A stretch of DNA of 12,677 nt from an uncultured Clostridia bacterium. GTDB lineage: Bacteria; Bacillota; Clostridia; TANB77; CAG-508. Position numbers and translations under genes: made by a program. The notes under the pieces were generated by a model. It saw nothing but the letters and a program-made list of their open reading frames with translations, was not told the origin of the DNA and ran no database searches. Below are positions 6,429 to 12,677 of the stretch, one piece after another. The DNA lies in the NCBI GenBank assembly GCA_944386375.1, contig CALXAW010000033.1, forward strand, positions 1-12,677. Direction: 5' to 3'. Positions within the stretch are counted from its first letter, which is position 1; each line of letters starts with the position of its first letter.

Positions 6429-8027
6429 ATGAAAAAAGGAAATAGTAGTTTTGTTGGAAAAGAAAGAAACAACAACCTAAAAGAAAAAATAAATGAATAT
6501 AAAAACAACAAAAAGTTTATTACTATTGGGTTAATTTTATTATTTATAATATTTTTTTCGATTTTTTTTGCCTTGTTAAATATTAATAATTCTAAAATTT
6601 TAGATGGCGTGTATGTAAATGGAATTGATTTATCAAATATGTCTAAAGAAGAGGCAAGAGAAAAATTAGAAACATTAATAAATGATAAGAAGACTAAAGA
6701 AATTACAGTAACATATGAGGAATACCAATCTACTATAAATCCTAAAGTTCTTGAAGTAAATTATGATTTAAATTCTGCAATTGAAAATGCATATGCAGTA
6801 GGGAGAAGCGGAAATTTAATTGCAAATAATTATACTATTTTAATAACTAAACTATTCAATAAAAACATTGATATTGAAGTAACAACAAATGAACAAGCAA
6901 CTGAAAAAGCAATTAAAGACTTGGGAACAAATTTACCAGGGGCACTTGTTCAAAGTGGATATTATATAGAAAACAATCAACTAGTTTTAACAAAAGGCAC
7001 ATCTGGAGTTGTGATTAATACTGTAGCACTTAAAGATAATATAAATAGCATATATAAAGACTTAACTCAGTCAGAATATAGTATAGAAATTCCAGTGGAA
7101 AATAAAGAGCCAGATACAATTGATATAGATAAAATACATAATGAAATCTACAAAGAAGCTAAAGATGCGTATTATAAAGAAGATCCTCTACAAATATATC
7201 CAGAAGTAGAGGGAGTGGATTTTGATGTAGCAGCTGCAAAAAATTTACTTGGGCAAGAACAAGAAGAATGTGTTATTGATTTGGTAATAACTAAACCAGC
7301 AGTTACTATAAATGATCTAGGAGAAGTAGCTTTTAAAGATAAACTTTCTACTTTTACTACTAAGTATGATGTAAGTAATGTAAGCAGAACAACAAACTTA
7401 AAATTAGCAACAGATAAAATAAATGGTACAGTACTAGCACCAGGAGAAGAGTTTTCGTACAATAAGGTAGTAGGAGAAAGAACTATAGAAGCAGGATATA
7501 AAGAGGCAAAAGTATATTCAAATGGTCAAGTAGTAGATGGACTTGGTGGTGGAATTTGCCAAATTTCTTCAACACTGTATAATACGGTAGTTTTAGCAAA
7601 TCTAGAGGTTACAGATAGAAGAAATCATCAATTTGTAACATCTTATGTACCAGCTGGTAGAGATGCAACTGTTGTATATGGATCACAAGATTTTAAATTT
7701 AAAAATACAAGGAAATATCCTGTAAAAATAGAAGCAACTGTTAATAATGGAATTGTAGAAATTTCGTTATTAGGGATAAAAGAAGATGAAGAATATGATA
7801 TTAGCTTTCAAGTAAATACTATTTCTACAATTCCTGCAACTACAGAATATAAAGAAGATTCTAGTTTATTAGCAGGAGAAGAAAAAGTAGAGCAAAAAGG
7901 AGCAAATGGATTAGTTACAGAGACATACAAAATAGTTAAGTCTAAAGGAGCCGTAGTTTCTAAGACATTGCTTTCTAAAGATACTTACAATGCTATGCCC
8001 AAGATTGTATTAAGGGGCAGTAATTAA
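6429..8027 (+). CDS. VanW/YoaR-like membrane-anchored envelope protein
   Basis: This 532-residue protein has a short basic cytosolic N-terminus, one membrane helix (about 30-50) and a large extracytoplasmic part. Residues about 60-215 resemble the peptidoglycan-binding-like (PG_binding_4) domain of YoaR-type proteins. The VanW domain (about 312-435) contains its hallmark GGGICQISST (373-382) with NHQF nearby (399-402). A G5-like domain (about 455-530) closes the protein. It is probably a cell-wall-associated protein with a structural or peptidoglycan-binding role. Despite the name, VanW domains are common in Clostridia and are not evidence of vancomycin resistance; no van genes lie nearby. 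ATG at 6429 follows AAAGGA. The gene is a single transcription unit converging on rlmN. Confidence 0.87.
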   Translation: MKKGNSSFVGKERNNNLKEKINEYKNNKKFITIGLILLFIIFFSIFFALLNINNSKILDGVYVNGIDLSNMSKEEAREKLETLINDKKTKEITVTYEEYQSTINPKVLEVNYDLNSAIENAYAVGRSGNLIANNYTILITKLFNKNIDIEVTTNEQATEKAIKDLGTNLPGALVQSGYYIENNQLVLTKGTSGVVINTVALKDNINSIYKDLTQSEYSIEIPVENKEPDTIDIDKIHNEIYKEAKDAYYKEDPLQIYPEVEGVDFDVAAAKNLLGQEQEECVIDLVITKPAVTINDLGEVAFKDKLSTFTTKYDVSNVSRTTNLKLATDKINGTVLAPGEEFSYNKVVGERTIEAGYKEAKVYSNGQVVDGLGGGICQISSTLYNTVVLANLEVTDRRNHQFVTSYVPAGRDATVVYGSQDFKFKNTRKYPVKIEATVNNGIVEISLLGIKEDEEYDISFQVNTISTIPATTEYKEDSSLLAGEEKVEQKGANGLVTETYKIVKSKGAVVSKTLLSKDTYNAMPKIVLRGSN

Positions 8028-8044
8028 ATTATAGTATGTAACAT

Positions 8045-8064
8045 CAACAATTTAAAAATTGTTG
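8045..8064 (+). terminator. AT-rich hairpin after the VanW gene
   Basis: CAACAATTT (8045-8053) and AAATTGTTG (8056-8064) form a perfect 9 bp stem with a 2-base gap, 18 bp after the VanW stop. A clear U tract is missing, so it may be an RNA-end stabiliser rather than the main terminator. Confidence 0.35.
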
Positions 8065-8096
8065 TGTCACAATAAATCACAAAATATGACTATTTT

Positions 8097-8131
8097 TCAA
8101 AAGAGGGTGCCATTTAGGCATCCTCTTTTGA
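8097..8131. terminator. Bidirectional terminator between the VanW gene and rlmN
   Basis: Arms 8097-8111 and 8117-8131 form a 15 bp stem with one G-U pair on the plus strand and a 5-base loop. The outer part pairs AAAAGAGG with CCTCTTTT, the usual form of a two-way terminator that supplies A and U tracts to both strands. The rlmN stop codon (8114-8116) lies in the loop, so the last rlmN codons are part of the stem. Confidence 0.7.
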
Positions 8132-9154
8132 TGATAGAGATTTTCTCCTTAGCTGACCACAAGCAGCATCTATATCAGAACCTAATTCTCTTCTAATTGT
8201 AGCAACAATGCCTTTACTGTTTAGGTAATCTCTAAATTTTATAATATTTTCATTAGACGATTTCGAATAAATTCCACTTTCTATTTTATTTATGGGAATT
8301 AAATTTACATGGCACAGCATACCTTTAAGAAGTCTAGCTAAACGTTTTGCATCTTCTAAATTATCATTTTCTTCTTTAGCTAAAGCATATTCAAAAGAAA
8401 TTCGTCTATGTGTTTTATTAATATAATCTTTACAAGCTGTTAACAATGCTTCTATATTATATCTATTATTAACAGGCATCATAGAGCTTCTTTTTTCATC
8501 TGTTGTGGCATGTAAAGAAATCGAAAGTGTACATTGAATATTCTCATCTGCTAATCTATAAATATTAGGAACAAGCCCACTTGTAGAAACACTTATATGT
8601 CTAGCACCGATATTTAAACCCTTAGGATTATTGATAATTCTAATAGCATTTACAACATTATCATAATTATCTAGGGGTTCACCAATTCCCATAAAAACAA
8701 CATTAGAAATTTTAATTTTTGCATCTCTTTCAACTGCTAGGATTTGTTCAACAATTTCACCAGATGTAAGGCTACGCACAAATTTTATGCCAGTAGATGC
8801 ACAAAACTTACAACCCATTTTGCAACCGATTTGAGAAGAAACACAAATACTATAGCCGTGGTGATATTTCATAAGAACTGTTTCAATTGCATTACCATCT
8901 AAAACATCAAATAAGTATTTTTTTGTTTCATCTTTTTTAGATTCTTGCTTTTTTATTATATTATAAGTACATAAAGTAAAATTATCTTTTAACTTTTGGC
9001 GTAGTTCTAATGATAAGTTTGTCATATCATCAAAACTTGTAATATTTTCTTGGTATATCCATTTAAAAATTTGTTCCGCTCTATACGGTTTTTCATCATA
9101 AGAAATTAATTCTTCTTTTAAATCTTCTAAATCATAATCTTTAATATTTTTCAT
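8114..9154 (-). CDS. rlmN: RlmN, dual-specificity 23S rRNA/tRNA adenine-C2 methyltransferase
   Basis: RlmN is a radical-SAM enzyme that makes 2-methyladenosine at A2503 of 23S rRNA, and at A37 of some tRNAs in Gram-negative bacteria. The 346-residue length is standard. The cluster motif is C111, C115 and C118 (GCKMGCKFCAS). The SAM-binding GIGEP motif is at 156-160, and the second catalytic cysteine C332 lies in ACGQLRR, where the methyl-carrying Cys is expected. The N-terminal domain begins with the usual pattern leading to YRAEQIFKWIY (24-34). ATG at 9154 has the site AAGGGAG 13 bp upstream, slightly far. The promoter TTGAAT/TATAAT (9186-9214) supports this start. Residues of the Cfr-type resistance enzymes are not indicated; the neighbours are unrelated. 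Confidence 0.96.
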   Translation of the reverse strand: MKNIKDYDLEDLKEELISYDEKPYRAEQIFKWIYQENITSFDDMTNLSLELRQKLKDNFTLCTYNIIKKQESKKDETKKYLFDVLDGNAIETVLMKYHHGYSICVSSQIGCKMGCKFCASTGIKFVRSLTSGEIVEQILAVERDAKIKISNVVFMGIGEPLDNYDNVVNAIRIINNPKGLNIGARHISVSTSGLVPNIYRLADENIQCTLSISLHATTDEKRSSMMPVNNRYNIEALLTACKDYINKTHRRISFEYALAKEENDNLEDAKRLARLLKGMLCHVNLIPINKIESGIYSKSSNENIIKFRDYLNSKGIVATIRRELGSDIDAACGQLRRKSLSSKEDA

Positions 9155-9185
9155 GTTATCTATAAAACTCCCTTATTTTTTATGT

Positions 9186-9214
9186 ATTATATACTTTTTT
9201 TGAAAAAAATTCAA
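9186..9214 (-). promoter_or_regulatory. Promoter of rlmN
   Basis: On the minus strand TTGAAT (9209-9214), 17 bp and TATAAT (9186-9191). The spacer is a T6-C-A7 run, so it is strongly bent. Transcription would begin near 9180, giving a leader of about 25 bases. Confidence 0.65.
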
Positions 9215-9254
9215 TCTAGGAAGTAAAAAAGATAGGTCAATTTATATATATAGT

Positions 9255-9283
9255 TTGACTTATTGTGTCGAAAGTTGTAAAAT
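9255..9283 (+). promoter_or_regulatory. Promoter of the TM2/DUF2752 gene pair
   Basis: TTGACT (9255-9260), 17 bp and TAAAAT (9278-9283) lie about 80 bp before the TM2 gene. They are divergent from the rlmN promoter, with about 40 bp between the two -35 boxes. Confidence 0.5.
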
Positions 9284-9364
9284 ATACAAAATAATATGCT
9301 AACAAGTAGAAATAAATACAATATATAGGCATATTGTTAATTAAAATAATAGGAGGTGTATTTT

Positions 9365-9577
9365 ATGCAAAGTGATAAAAACTGGTTAGCAACATTGTTA
9401 TTATGCTTACTTGTTGGAGCACTAGGGATTCACAGATTTTATGTAGGAAAAATAGGAACAGGAATATTGCAGTTTATAACATTAGGTGGCTGTGGAATAT
9501 GGACTCTTGTAGACTTAATTATGATTATAACAGGAAGTTTCAAAGATAAAGATGGAAATCCGATTACGAACGACTAG
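9365..9577 (+). CDS. TM2-domain membrane protein
   Basis: This 70-residue protein consists almost entirely of a TM2 domain: helix 1 with WLATLLLCLLVGALG, the turn with IHRFYVGK (22-29), then GTGILQFITLGGCGIWTLVDL and a second helix, closed by DKDGNPI. TM2 proteins are small two-helix membrane proteins of mostly unknown function. The start is ATG 9365, six bases after AGGAGGTG (9351-9358). The GTG at 9356 lies within that site and is rejected. The 3' end overlaps the DUF2752 gene by 26 bp in another frame, which suggests one transcript and coupled translation. Confidence 0.9.
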   Translation: MQSDKNWLATLLLCLLVGALGIHRFYVGKIGTGILQFITLGGCGIWTLVDLIMIITGSFKDKDGNPITND

Positions 9578-9848
9578 AATTTTAAATTTTTTTATAAGTA
9601 ATATAATATTATTATTCCTACTTTATAAAATACCAGTATATGGCAATTCTTTATTAGAAAATATTTGTATATTTAAAAATGTTTTAGGAGTAGAGTGTTG
9701 GAATTGCGGTATGACAAGAGCATTTTTAAGTGTTCTACATGGTAATATTTATACAGCACTTGATTATAATGTAAATGTTATTATTGTTTTCCCATTAACA
9801 ATCTTAATATATTTATATTCATGGTATAAATATATTATAGAAAACTAA
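9552..9848 (+). CDS. DUF2752 small membrane protein
   Basis: This 98-residue protein has two to three hydrophobic helices (about 11-30, 74-96 and a weaker one between) and the DUF2752 signature. C39 is followed by VLGVECWNCGMTRA (44-57), which carries the conserved CxxCGxTRA-type motif. The function of the family is unknown; the Cys pair suggests metal or redox chemistry but is not proof. ATG at 9552 is the only plausible start, because no further Met occurs before the motif, although the site before it (AAAGATAAAG) is weak. It overlaps the TM2 gene by 26 bp. DUF2752 and TM2 genes often neighbour each other in Firmicutes, so a shared membrane role is possible. Confidence 0.83.
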   Translation: MEIRLRTTRILNFFISNIILLFLLYKIPVYGNSLLENICIFKNVLGVECWNCGMTRAFLSVLHGNIYTALDYNVNVIIVFPLTILIYLYSWYKYIIEN

Positions 9849-9883
9849 TCAGTAAAAATTTAAGACCAAAATTTGTGTAATGG

Positions 9884-9912
9884 TTGAAAAAGTTAATTAA
9901 GTAATGTATAAT
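9884..9912 (+). promoter_or_regulatory. Promoter of the corA-like gene
   Basis: TTGAAA (9884-9889), 17 bp and TATAAT (9907-9912). Transcription would start near 9919, at the first base of the hairpin at 9920-9942. Confidence 0.65.
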
Positions 9913-9919
9913 TCAAGAA

Positions 9920-9947
9920 ATAGAGCTAATTAATAGTTCTATTTTTT
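9920..9947 (+). terminator. Terminator-like hairpin in the corA leader
   Basis: ATAGAGCTA (9920-9928) pairs with TAGTTCTAT (9934-9942) through 9 pairs including one G-U, with loop ATTAA. It is followed by an unbroken T run to 9947. It has the shape of an intrinsic terminator, but it lies downstream of the corA promoter. It may end the TM2/DUF2752 transcript, or it may be an attenuator or a 5'-end stabiliser of the corA mRNA. Confidence 0.5.
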
Positions 9948-9965
9948 GTGTAAGGGGTGATTATT

Positions 9966-10916
9966 TTGGTTGATATTTATAATTCAAATATAGAAACAGG
10001 GAAACTTGAAAAGGTAACAGAAATAAAAAAAGGGTGTTGGATAAATTTAGAAAATCCAACAGAAGAAGAAATACAAAGAATATGCAAAGAGGTAAATATC
10101 GAGCAAGATTTTATTCGCTATGCCTTAGATTATGAGGAAAAGCCAAGAATAGATCAAGAAGACGAAGATAACACAATATTATTTATAATAGATGTACCAA
10201 CTGGAAAAAGTACAGAAAATGGCTTTTCTTATTATACTATGCCATTAGGGATGATTGTAGTAAGAGATGATATTTTTATAACAGTAAGTTTATATAGCAC
10301 TCCAGTAATAGAAAGGTTTAAAAGAGGAAATTTAAAAAATTTTTTAACATTTAAAAAGAGTAGATTTATTTTACAAATATTATATGAAAATGCATCATAT
10401 TATTTAATGTATCTTAAAAGATTAAATAAAGAAAGTCAAATAGCAGAAACTGTTTTAAAAAAATCTATGAGAAATAAAGAACTACTTAAATTGTTAAATA
10501 TTCAAAAAAGCTTGGTATACTTCGAAACTTCTTTAAAAGCAAATGAATTGGTTATGGAAAAAACACTAAGAGGTAAAGTAATAAAAATGTATGAAGATGA
10601 TGAAGATATATTAGAAGATGCTATTATAGAAAATAGACAGGCAATGGAAATGAGCCAAATATATACGGACATACTAAAGGGAAGTATGGATGCATATGGT
10701 TCAATAATATCAAATAATCTAAATTCTGTAATGAAATTTCTAACTTCAATAACAATATTTTTAGCAGTGCCAACAATGATATCTGGATTTTGGGGTATGA
10801 ATGTGCCAGTTCCATTTACAGATAGCACATTGGGCTTTTGGGGAATAATAGGATTTTCGGCAATACTTACTTTAATAGTTGCAATTTGGCTAAAAAAGAA
10901 GGATATGGTAAATTAA
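9966..10916 (+). CDS. corA: CorA-family divalent-cation (Mg2+) transporter
   Basis: This 316-residue CorA-type channel forms pentamers in the membrane and admits Mg2+ or related ions. It has a long cytosolic alpha/beta and coiled-coil region (about 1-250) and two C-terminal membrane helices (about 256-276 and 291-311). The signature GMN triplet (277-279) lies in FWGMNVPVP at the end of helix 1. The C-terminus is basic, KKKDM. The start is TTG 9966, five bases after AAGGGGTGA (9952-9960). The GTG at 9957 overlaps that site and is rejected. The gene stands alone, with its own promoter and a leader hairpin. Co2+ or Zn2+ transport is possible within the family. Confidence 0.9.
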   Translation: MVDIYNSNIETGKLEKVTEIKKGCWINLENPTEEEIQRICKEVNIEQDFIRYALDYEEKPRIDQEDEDNTILFIIDVPTGKSTENGFSYYTMPLGMIVVRDDIFITVSLYSTPVIERFKRGNLKNFLTFKKSRFILQILYENASYYLMYLKRLNKESQIAETVLKKSMRNKELLKLLNIQKSLVYFETSLKANELVMEKTLRGKVIKMYEDDEDILEDAIIENRQAMEMSQIYTDILKGSMDAYGSIISNNLNSVMKFLTSITIFLAVPTMISGFWGMNVPVPFTDSTLGFWGIIGFSAILTLIVAIWLKKKDMVN

Positions 10917-11039
10917 ATAAAATATAAAACAAAAGCAATGTGATAATATAATAATAGCCTTTATTCTGATGGTACAATGAAGTTAAAAACAATATTACAT
11001 AAAATTTCCAACGCCCACCAACTTTTTTGCATAAAATAG

Positions 11040-11068
11040 TTGACATTCTCATATAATAGTATTATAAT
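11040..11068 (+). promoter_or_regulatory. Promoter of tRNA-fMet (consensus)
   Basis: A perfect TTGACA (11040-11045), 17 bp spacer and perfect TATAAT (11063-11068) stand 14 bp before the tRNA, as expected for a strongly transcribed stable RNA. Confidence 0.85.
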
Positions 11069-11082
11069 TAATATGTTAACAT

Positions 11083-11158
11083 CGCGGGGTGGAGCAGTTG
11101 GCAGCTCGCAGGGCTCATAACCCTGAGGTCGTAGGTTCGAGTCCTACCTCCGCAACCA
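11083..11158 (+). tRNA. Initiator tRNA-fMet (CAT), CCA encoded
   Basis: A 76-base cloverleaf with anticodon CAT (11116-11118). It is an initiator and not an elongator. The first acceptor pair is the mismatch C1-A72 (11083 and 11154). The anticodon stem carries three G-C pairs (GGG 11111-11113 with CCC 11121-11123). The D stem GAGC/GCTC has A11-U24. The T arm is GTAGG TTCGAGT CCTAC, the discriminator is A (11155) and CCA is encoded (11156-11158). Acceptor pair 6-67 is G-U. Confidence 0.97.
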
Positions 11159-11163
11159 CAATC

Positions 11164-11193
11164 AATACTTACTATTTAGTAAGTATTTTTTTT
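11164..11193 (+). terminator. Intrinsic terminator of tRNA-fMet
   Basis: AATACTTACT (11164-11173) and AGTAAGTATT (11178-11187) form a perfect 10 bp stem with loop ATTT. A run of eight T (11186-11193) follows, of which the first two close the stem. The T run is also the beginning of repeat copy B. Confidence 0.9.
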
Positions 11194-11256
11194 ATACACA
11201 AGAAAAGTGATTCTTTTCTTGTGTATAAAAGTCGCTACGCTCCAACATTGCACACA
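11190..11256 (+). repeat. Interspersed hairpin-plus-block element, copy B
   Basis: A perfect 18 bp stem (11190-11207 with 11213-11230, 17-base core arm TTTATACACAAGAAAAG, loop of 5) is followed by a 26-nt block (11231-11256). The block reads GTCGCTA, three bases, TCCAA, two bases, TTGCACACA, and matches copy A at 21 of 26 positions. The stem arms differ from copy A at many positions, but each stem is perfectly paired. It is fused to the T tract of the tRNA terminator. It is the main feature of the 363 bp gap between the tRNA and the Nudix gene. Confidence 0.7.
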
Positions 11257-11354
11257 AGTTTACTTATGTAAATCTGGCACACAAACAAATATGCAATCTT
11301 TAAATTATTATGAACATAATTACTATTTATATTTATTTTTATGTGTGCAAAAGG

Positions 11355-11386
11355 AAAATAGGGCAGTGTAAAAACTCCTATTTTTT
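11355..11386 (+). terminator. Possible terminator-like hairpin in the gene-free gap
   Basis: AAAATAGG (11355-11362) pairs with CCTATTTT (11377-11384) across a 14-base loop, with two more T after the stem. An overlapping alternative pairs GTAAA-ACT with AGTTTAC (about 11368-11393). No gene on the plus strand feeds into it. The rest of 11257-11521 is AT-rich with no gene that I can see. Confidence 0.3.
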
Positions 11387-11521
11387 AGTTTACCCTTATT
11401 TACTTTTAAAATCATTTTTAATCTACTTTATGCTTTAGATATAAAATTAAAATTTAAAATATAAAGCAAGCTAAAAAGTAAGTTATTTTATTATTTTTTT
11501 GGCAATTAATATTTTGTGCAT

Positions 11522-11944
11522 TTATATATAATTAAATATTTCTTCGGGATACAATATTTTGTTCTTATTCTTAAACTCGTTGATATCAATCCATTTTGCA
11601 GTAGTTTTGCCATGGTCATCTATTACTTTATATTCTTCTTGATAATTTTTATCAGGTATTTCAATTGAGTAAAATAAAATTAATTCATGAGCTCTTTTTC
11701 CTTGACATGTAAAGATGTTTTCTGATATTCCTAAGAAATCTTTAATTATAATATCAACATTAATTTCTTCTGCGAATTCACGTTTTAAAGCTTCTTGGCT
11801 TTTTTCTAGAAATTCAATACCTCCACCTAAACATCTGTAAAAAGTTTCGTTTCTTACTTTATCAAAACCTTCTGAAACTAATAGTTTATTGTTTTTGATA
11901 GCAAGGCCCAAAACGATTGGTCTTATTTCTTTGAATTTATCCAT
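11522..11944 (-). CDS. Nudix-family hydrolase
   Basis: This 140-residue Nudix hydrolase would cleave a nucleoside diphosphate linked to another group. The Nudix box is G41 x5 E47 x7 R55 E56 xx E59 E60, that is GGIEFLEKSQEALKREFAEE. The usual Gly after EE is replaced by Asn, a tolerated change. The metal-binding Glu residues are intact, so the enzyme should be active, but the substrate cannot be read from the sequence. ATG at 11944 follows GGGAGGT with 8 bp spacing. It is the last of three genes on this strand, 55 bp after the GNAT gene, with no promoter visible in the gap, so co-transcription is likely. Confidence 0.88.
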   Translation of the reverse strand: MDKFKEIRPIVLGLAIKNNKLLVSEGFDKVRNETFYRCLGGGIEFLEKSQEALKREFAEEINVDIIIKDFLGISENIFTCQGKRAHELILFYSIEIPDKNYQEEYKVIDDHGKTTAKWIDINEFKNKNKILYPEEIFNYI

Positions 11945-11999
11945 AGGATTAAACCTCCCGCTTTCGTTTTATCTATCATATTTACCATCTCTTTTCGAT

Positions 12000-12413
12000 T
12001 TATTTTTCTATCCATAAATACATGCCAGTAATTTTATCTGGTTTATATTTAAAGCCGGCTTTTTTATAAAAAGTTTCGTTACCAGCAGTAGGAGTAAGTT
12101 CTATTTGTATTTTTTCTCCTTCAGCTACATTATTTTCGATTAACTTTTTTAATTCTTTTGTGATTTTTATTCCGATGCCATGTCCTTGAAATTCAGGTTT
12201 TACACAAATGTCTGTTAAAATACAAACAATGCTATAATCACCAACTACTCTACCTATACCAGCTAGTTTTCCATCAACAGTTGCTTTTACCATATACATA
12301 GTGTTTTTTAAAGCTTTTTCAACTTGTAACTTAGAATATGTCTTCCAACCAACAGATTTTACCATCTCTAAAAATTCACTAGTAGAAAAAGAGTAATCTA
12401 ACTGTATATTCAA
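12000..12413 (-). CDS. GNAT-family N-acetyltransferase
   Basis: This 137-residue GNAT enzyme transfers an acetyl group from acetyl-CoA to an amine on a substrate that cannot be named here. The acetyl-CoA motif A is VKPEFQGHGIGIKI (71-84) with Q76-G77-H78-G79-I80-G81. A C-terminal ETFYKKAGFKYK segment (113-124) carries the usual Tyr. The start is TTG at 12413, six bases after GGAGGT. A longer frame from 12446 would begin ahead of and include that binding site in its coding part, so it is rejected. The gene starts 17 bp after the stop of the partial GNAT gene upstream, consistent with one operon. Confidence 0.87.
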   Translation of the reverse strand: MNIQLDYSFSTSEFLEMVKSVGWKTYSKLQVEKALKNTMYMVKATVDGKLAGIGRVVGDYSIVCILTDICVKPEFQGHGIGIKITKELKKLIENNVAEGEKIQIELTPTAGNETFYKKAGFKYKPDKITGMYLWIEK

Positions 12414-12430
12414 TATGATACCTCCTAATT

Positions 12431-12677
12431 CTAGATTAAAAAACAATATAATTTTTCACCGCTATTCAACATACCTAAAAATATTGCACCAAATTTATCA
12501 TAATAGTTAATTAAGTCTGTTCTTAAATATAATTTCTTAAATCCACGCTTTTTAGCTTCTTTTAAAATTGCATCATTAAGTATTTTAGAATATCCTTTTC
12601 CTCTAAATTCTTCTTTTACATACATGGTGGCATACCATGGAGATAACTCTTTTCTTTCTTCCCCGTCTGTTGGGAAT
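12431..12677 (-). CDS. GNAT-family N-acetyltransferase, C-terminal part (cut by window end)
   Basis: The frame stays open to the last base of the window, so the N-terminus lies outside. The visible 81 residues hold the C-terminal half of a GNAT fold: PWYATMYVKEEFRGKGYSKIL with the acetyl-CoA-binding R-G-K-G-Y-S loop, a helix, the strand KKLYLRT, and the FYxKxG-like segment YYDKFGAIFLG. The ATG at 12625 is an internal Met in the middle of motif A and is not the start. The stop TAG (12431-12433) lies 17 bp before the next GNAT gene. Substrate unknown. Confidence 0.85.
   Translation of the reverse strand, partial: FPTDGEERKELSPWYATMYVKEEFRGKGYSKILNDAILKEAKKRGFKKLYLRTDLINYYDKFGAIFLGMLNSGEKLYCFLI

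Noticed and set aside
7172..7462. A 96-residue - strand frame
   Set aside because: It is antisense to the VanW-domain gene, has no family features, and its composition mirrors the opposite strand.
6429..8027. Vancomycin-resistance function
   Set aside because: The VanW domain is widespread in Clostridia, and no vanA/B-type ligase, VanH, VanX or VanS/VanR gene is present.
10502..11052. Three - strand frames (63-108 residues) around the end of corA
   Set aside because: The frames are antisense to, or run into, the CorA coding region, with no credible ribosome site or domain.
11089..11271. A 60-residue + strand frame running through the tRNA
   Set aside because: It begins inside tRNA-fMet and its first residues (EQLAARRAHNPEVVGSSPT) are the well-known false peptide made by translating a tRNA gene.
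12414..12446. Upstream ATG start for the complete GNAT gene
   Set aside because: The first residues would be translated from the GGAGGT binding site itself and from the end of the previous gene; TTG 12413 fits better.
1..12677. CRISPR array, transposase or phage genes
   Set aside because: No regularly spaced direct repeats, no transposase or integrase motif and no phage structural gene were found on either strand.

Overview
The window is very AT-rich, with strong Shine-Dalgarno sites, TTG/GTG starts and sigma-A-type promoters with 17-18 bp spacers. These features, plus the families present (DnaD-like primosome protein, DnaI/DnaC-type loader with a Cys-rich finger, VanW/YoaR-like protein, Firmicute-type PrgI and VirB6), point to a low-GC Firmicute, probably an uncultured gut-type clostridium. 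I cannot name the species.

Layout. (1) Positions 39-3559 hold a promoter-led operon on the + strand: a tiny membrane protein, a VirD4/TraG-type coupling ATPase, a VirB2/TrbC-like pilin-type protein, a VirB6/TrbL-like channel protein and a PrgI-like protein. This is the order used by Gram-positive conjugation modules of the Tn1549 type, but the VirB4 ATPase expected after PrgI is absent and no relaxase or cell-wall hydrolase is present. (2) Positions 3560-5644 hold a separate transcription unit with a two-domain DnaD-like protein overlapping a DnaC/DnaI-like helicase loader, a pair that would load the replicative helicase. (3) Positions 5622-6101 (- strand) encode an apparently cytosolic CBM25-like starch/glycogen-binding protein whose 3' end overlaps the loader gene tail to tail across a shared hairpin. 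(4) Positions 6429-8027 encode a membrane-anchored VanW/G5-type envelope protein, converging on rlmN (8114-9154, -) with a bidirectional terminator between them. (5) Positions 9365-9848 encode a TM2-domain protein and an overlapping DUF2752 protein. (6) Positions 9966-10916 encode a CorA-type divalent-cation transporter. (7) Positions 11083-11158 are an initiator tRNA-fMet with its own promoter and terminator. (8) Positions 11522-12677 (- strand) carry two GNAT acetyltransferases (the first cut by the window end) and a Nudix hydrolase, probably co-transcribed.

The most unusual items are the compact VirD4-VirB2-VirB6-PrgI operon without VirB4, with a helicase-loading gene pair where VirB4 would lie. 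Its first two genes have good ribosome binding sites but no ordinary start codon at the right distance. There is also an interspersed element present twice (6258-6327 and 11190-11256): a 17-18 bp perfect hairpin whose stem has changed on both arms, followed by a conserved 26-nt block. Regions (4)-(8) otherwise look like ordinary chromosome.
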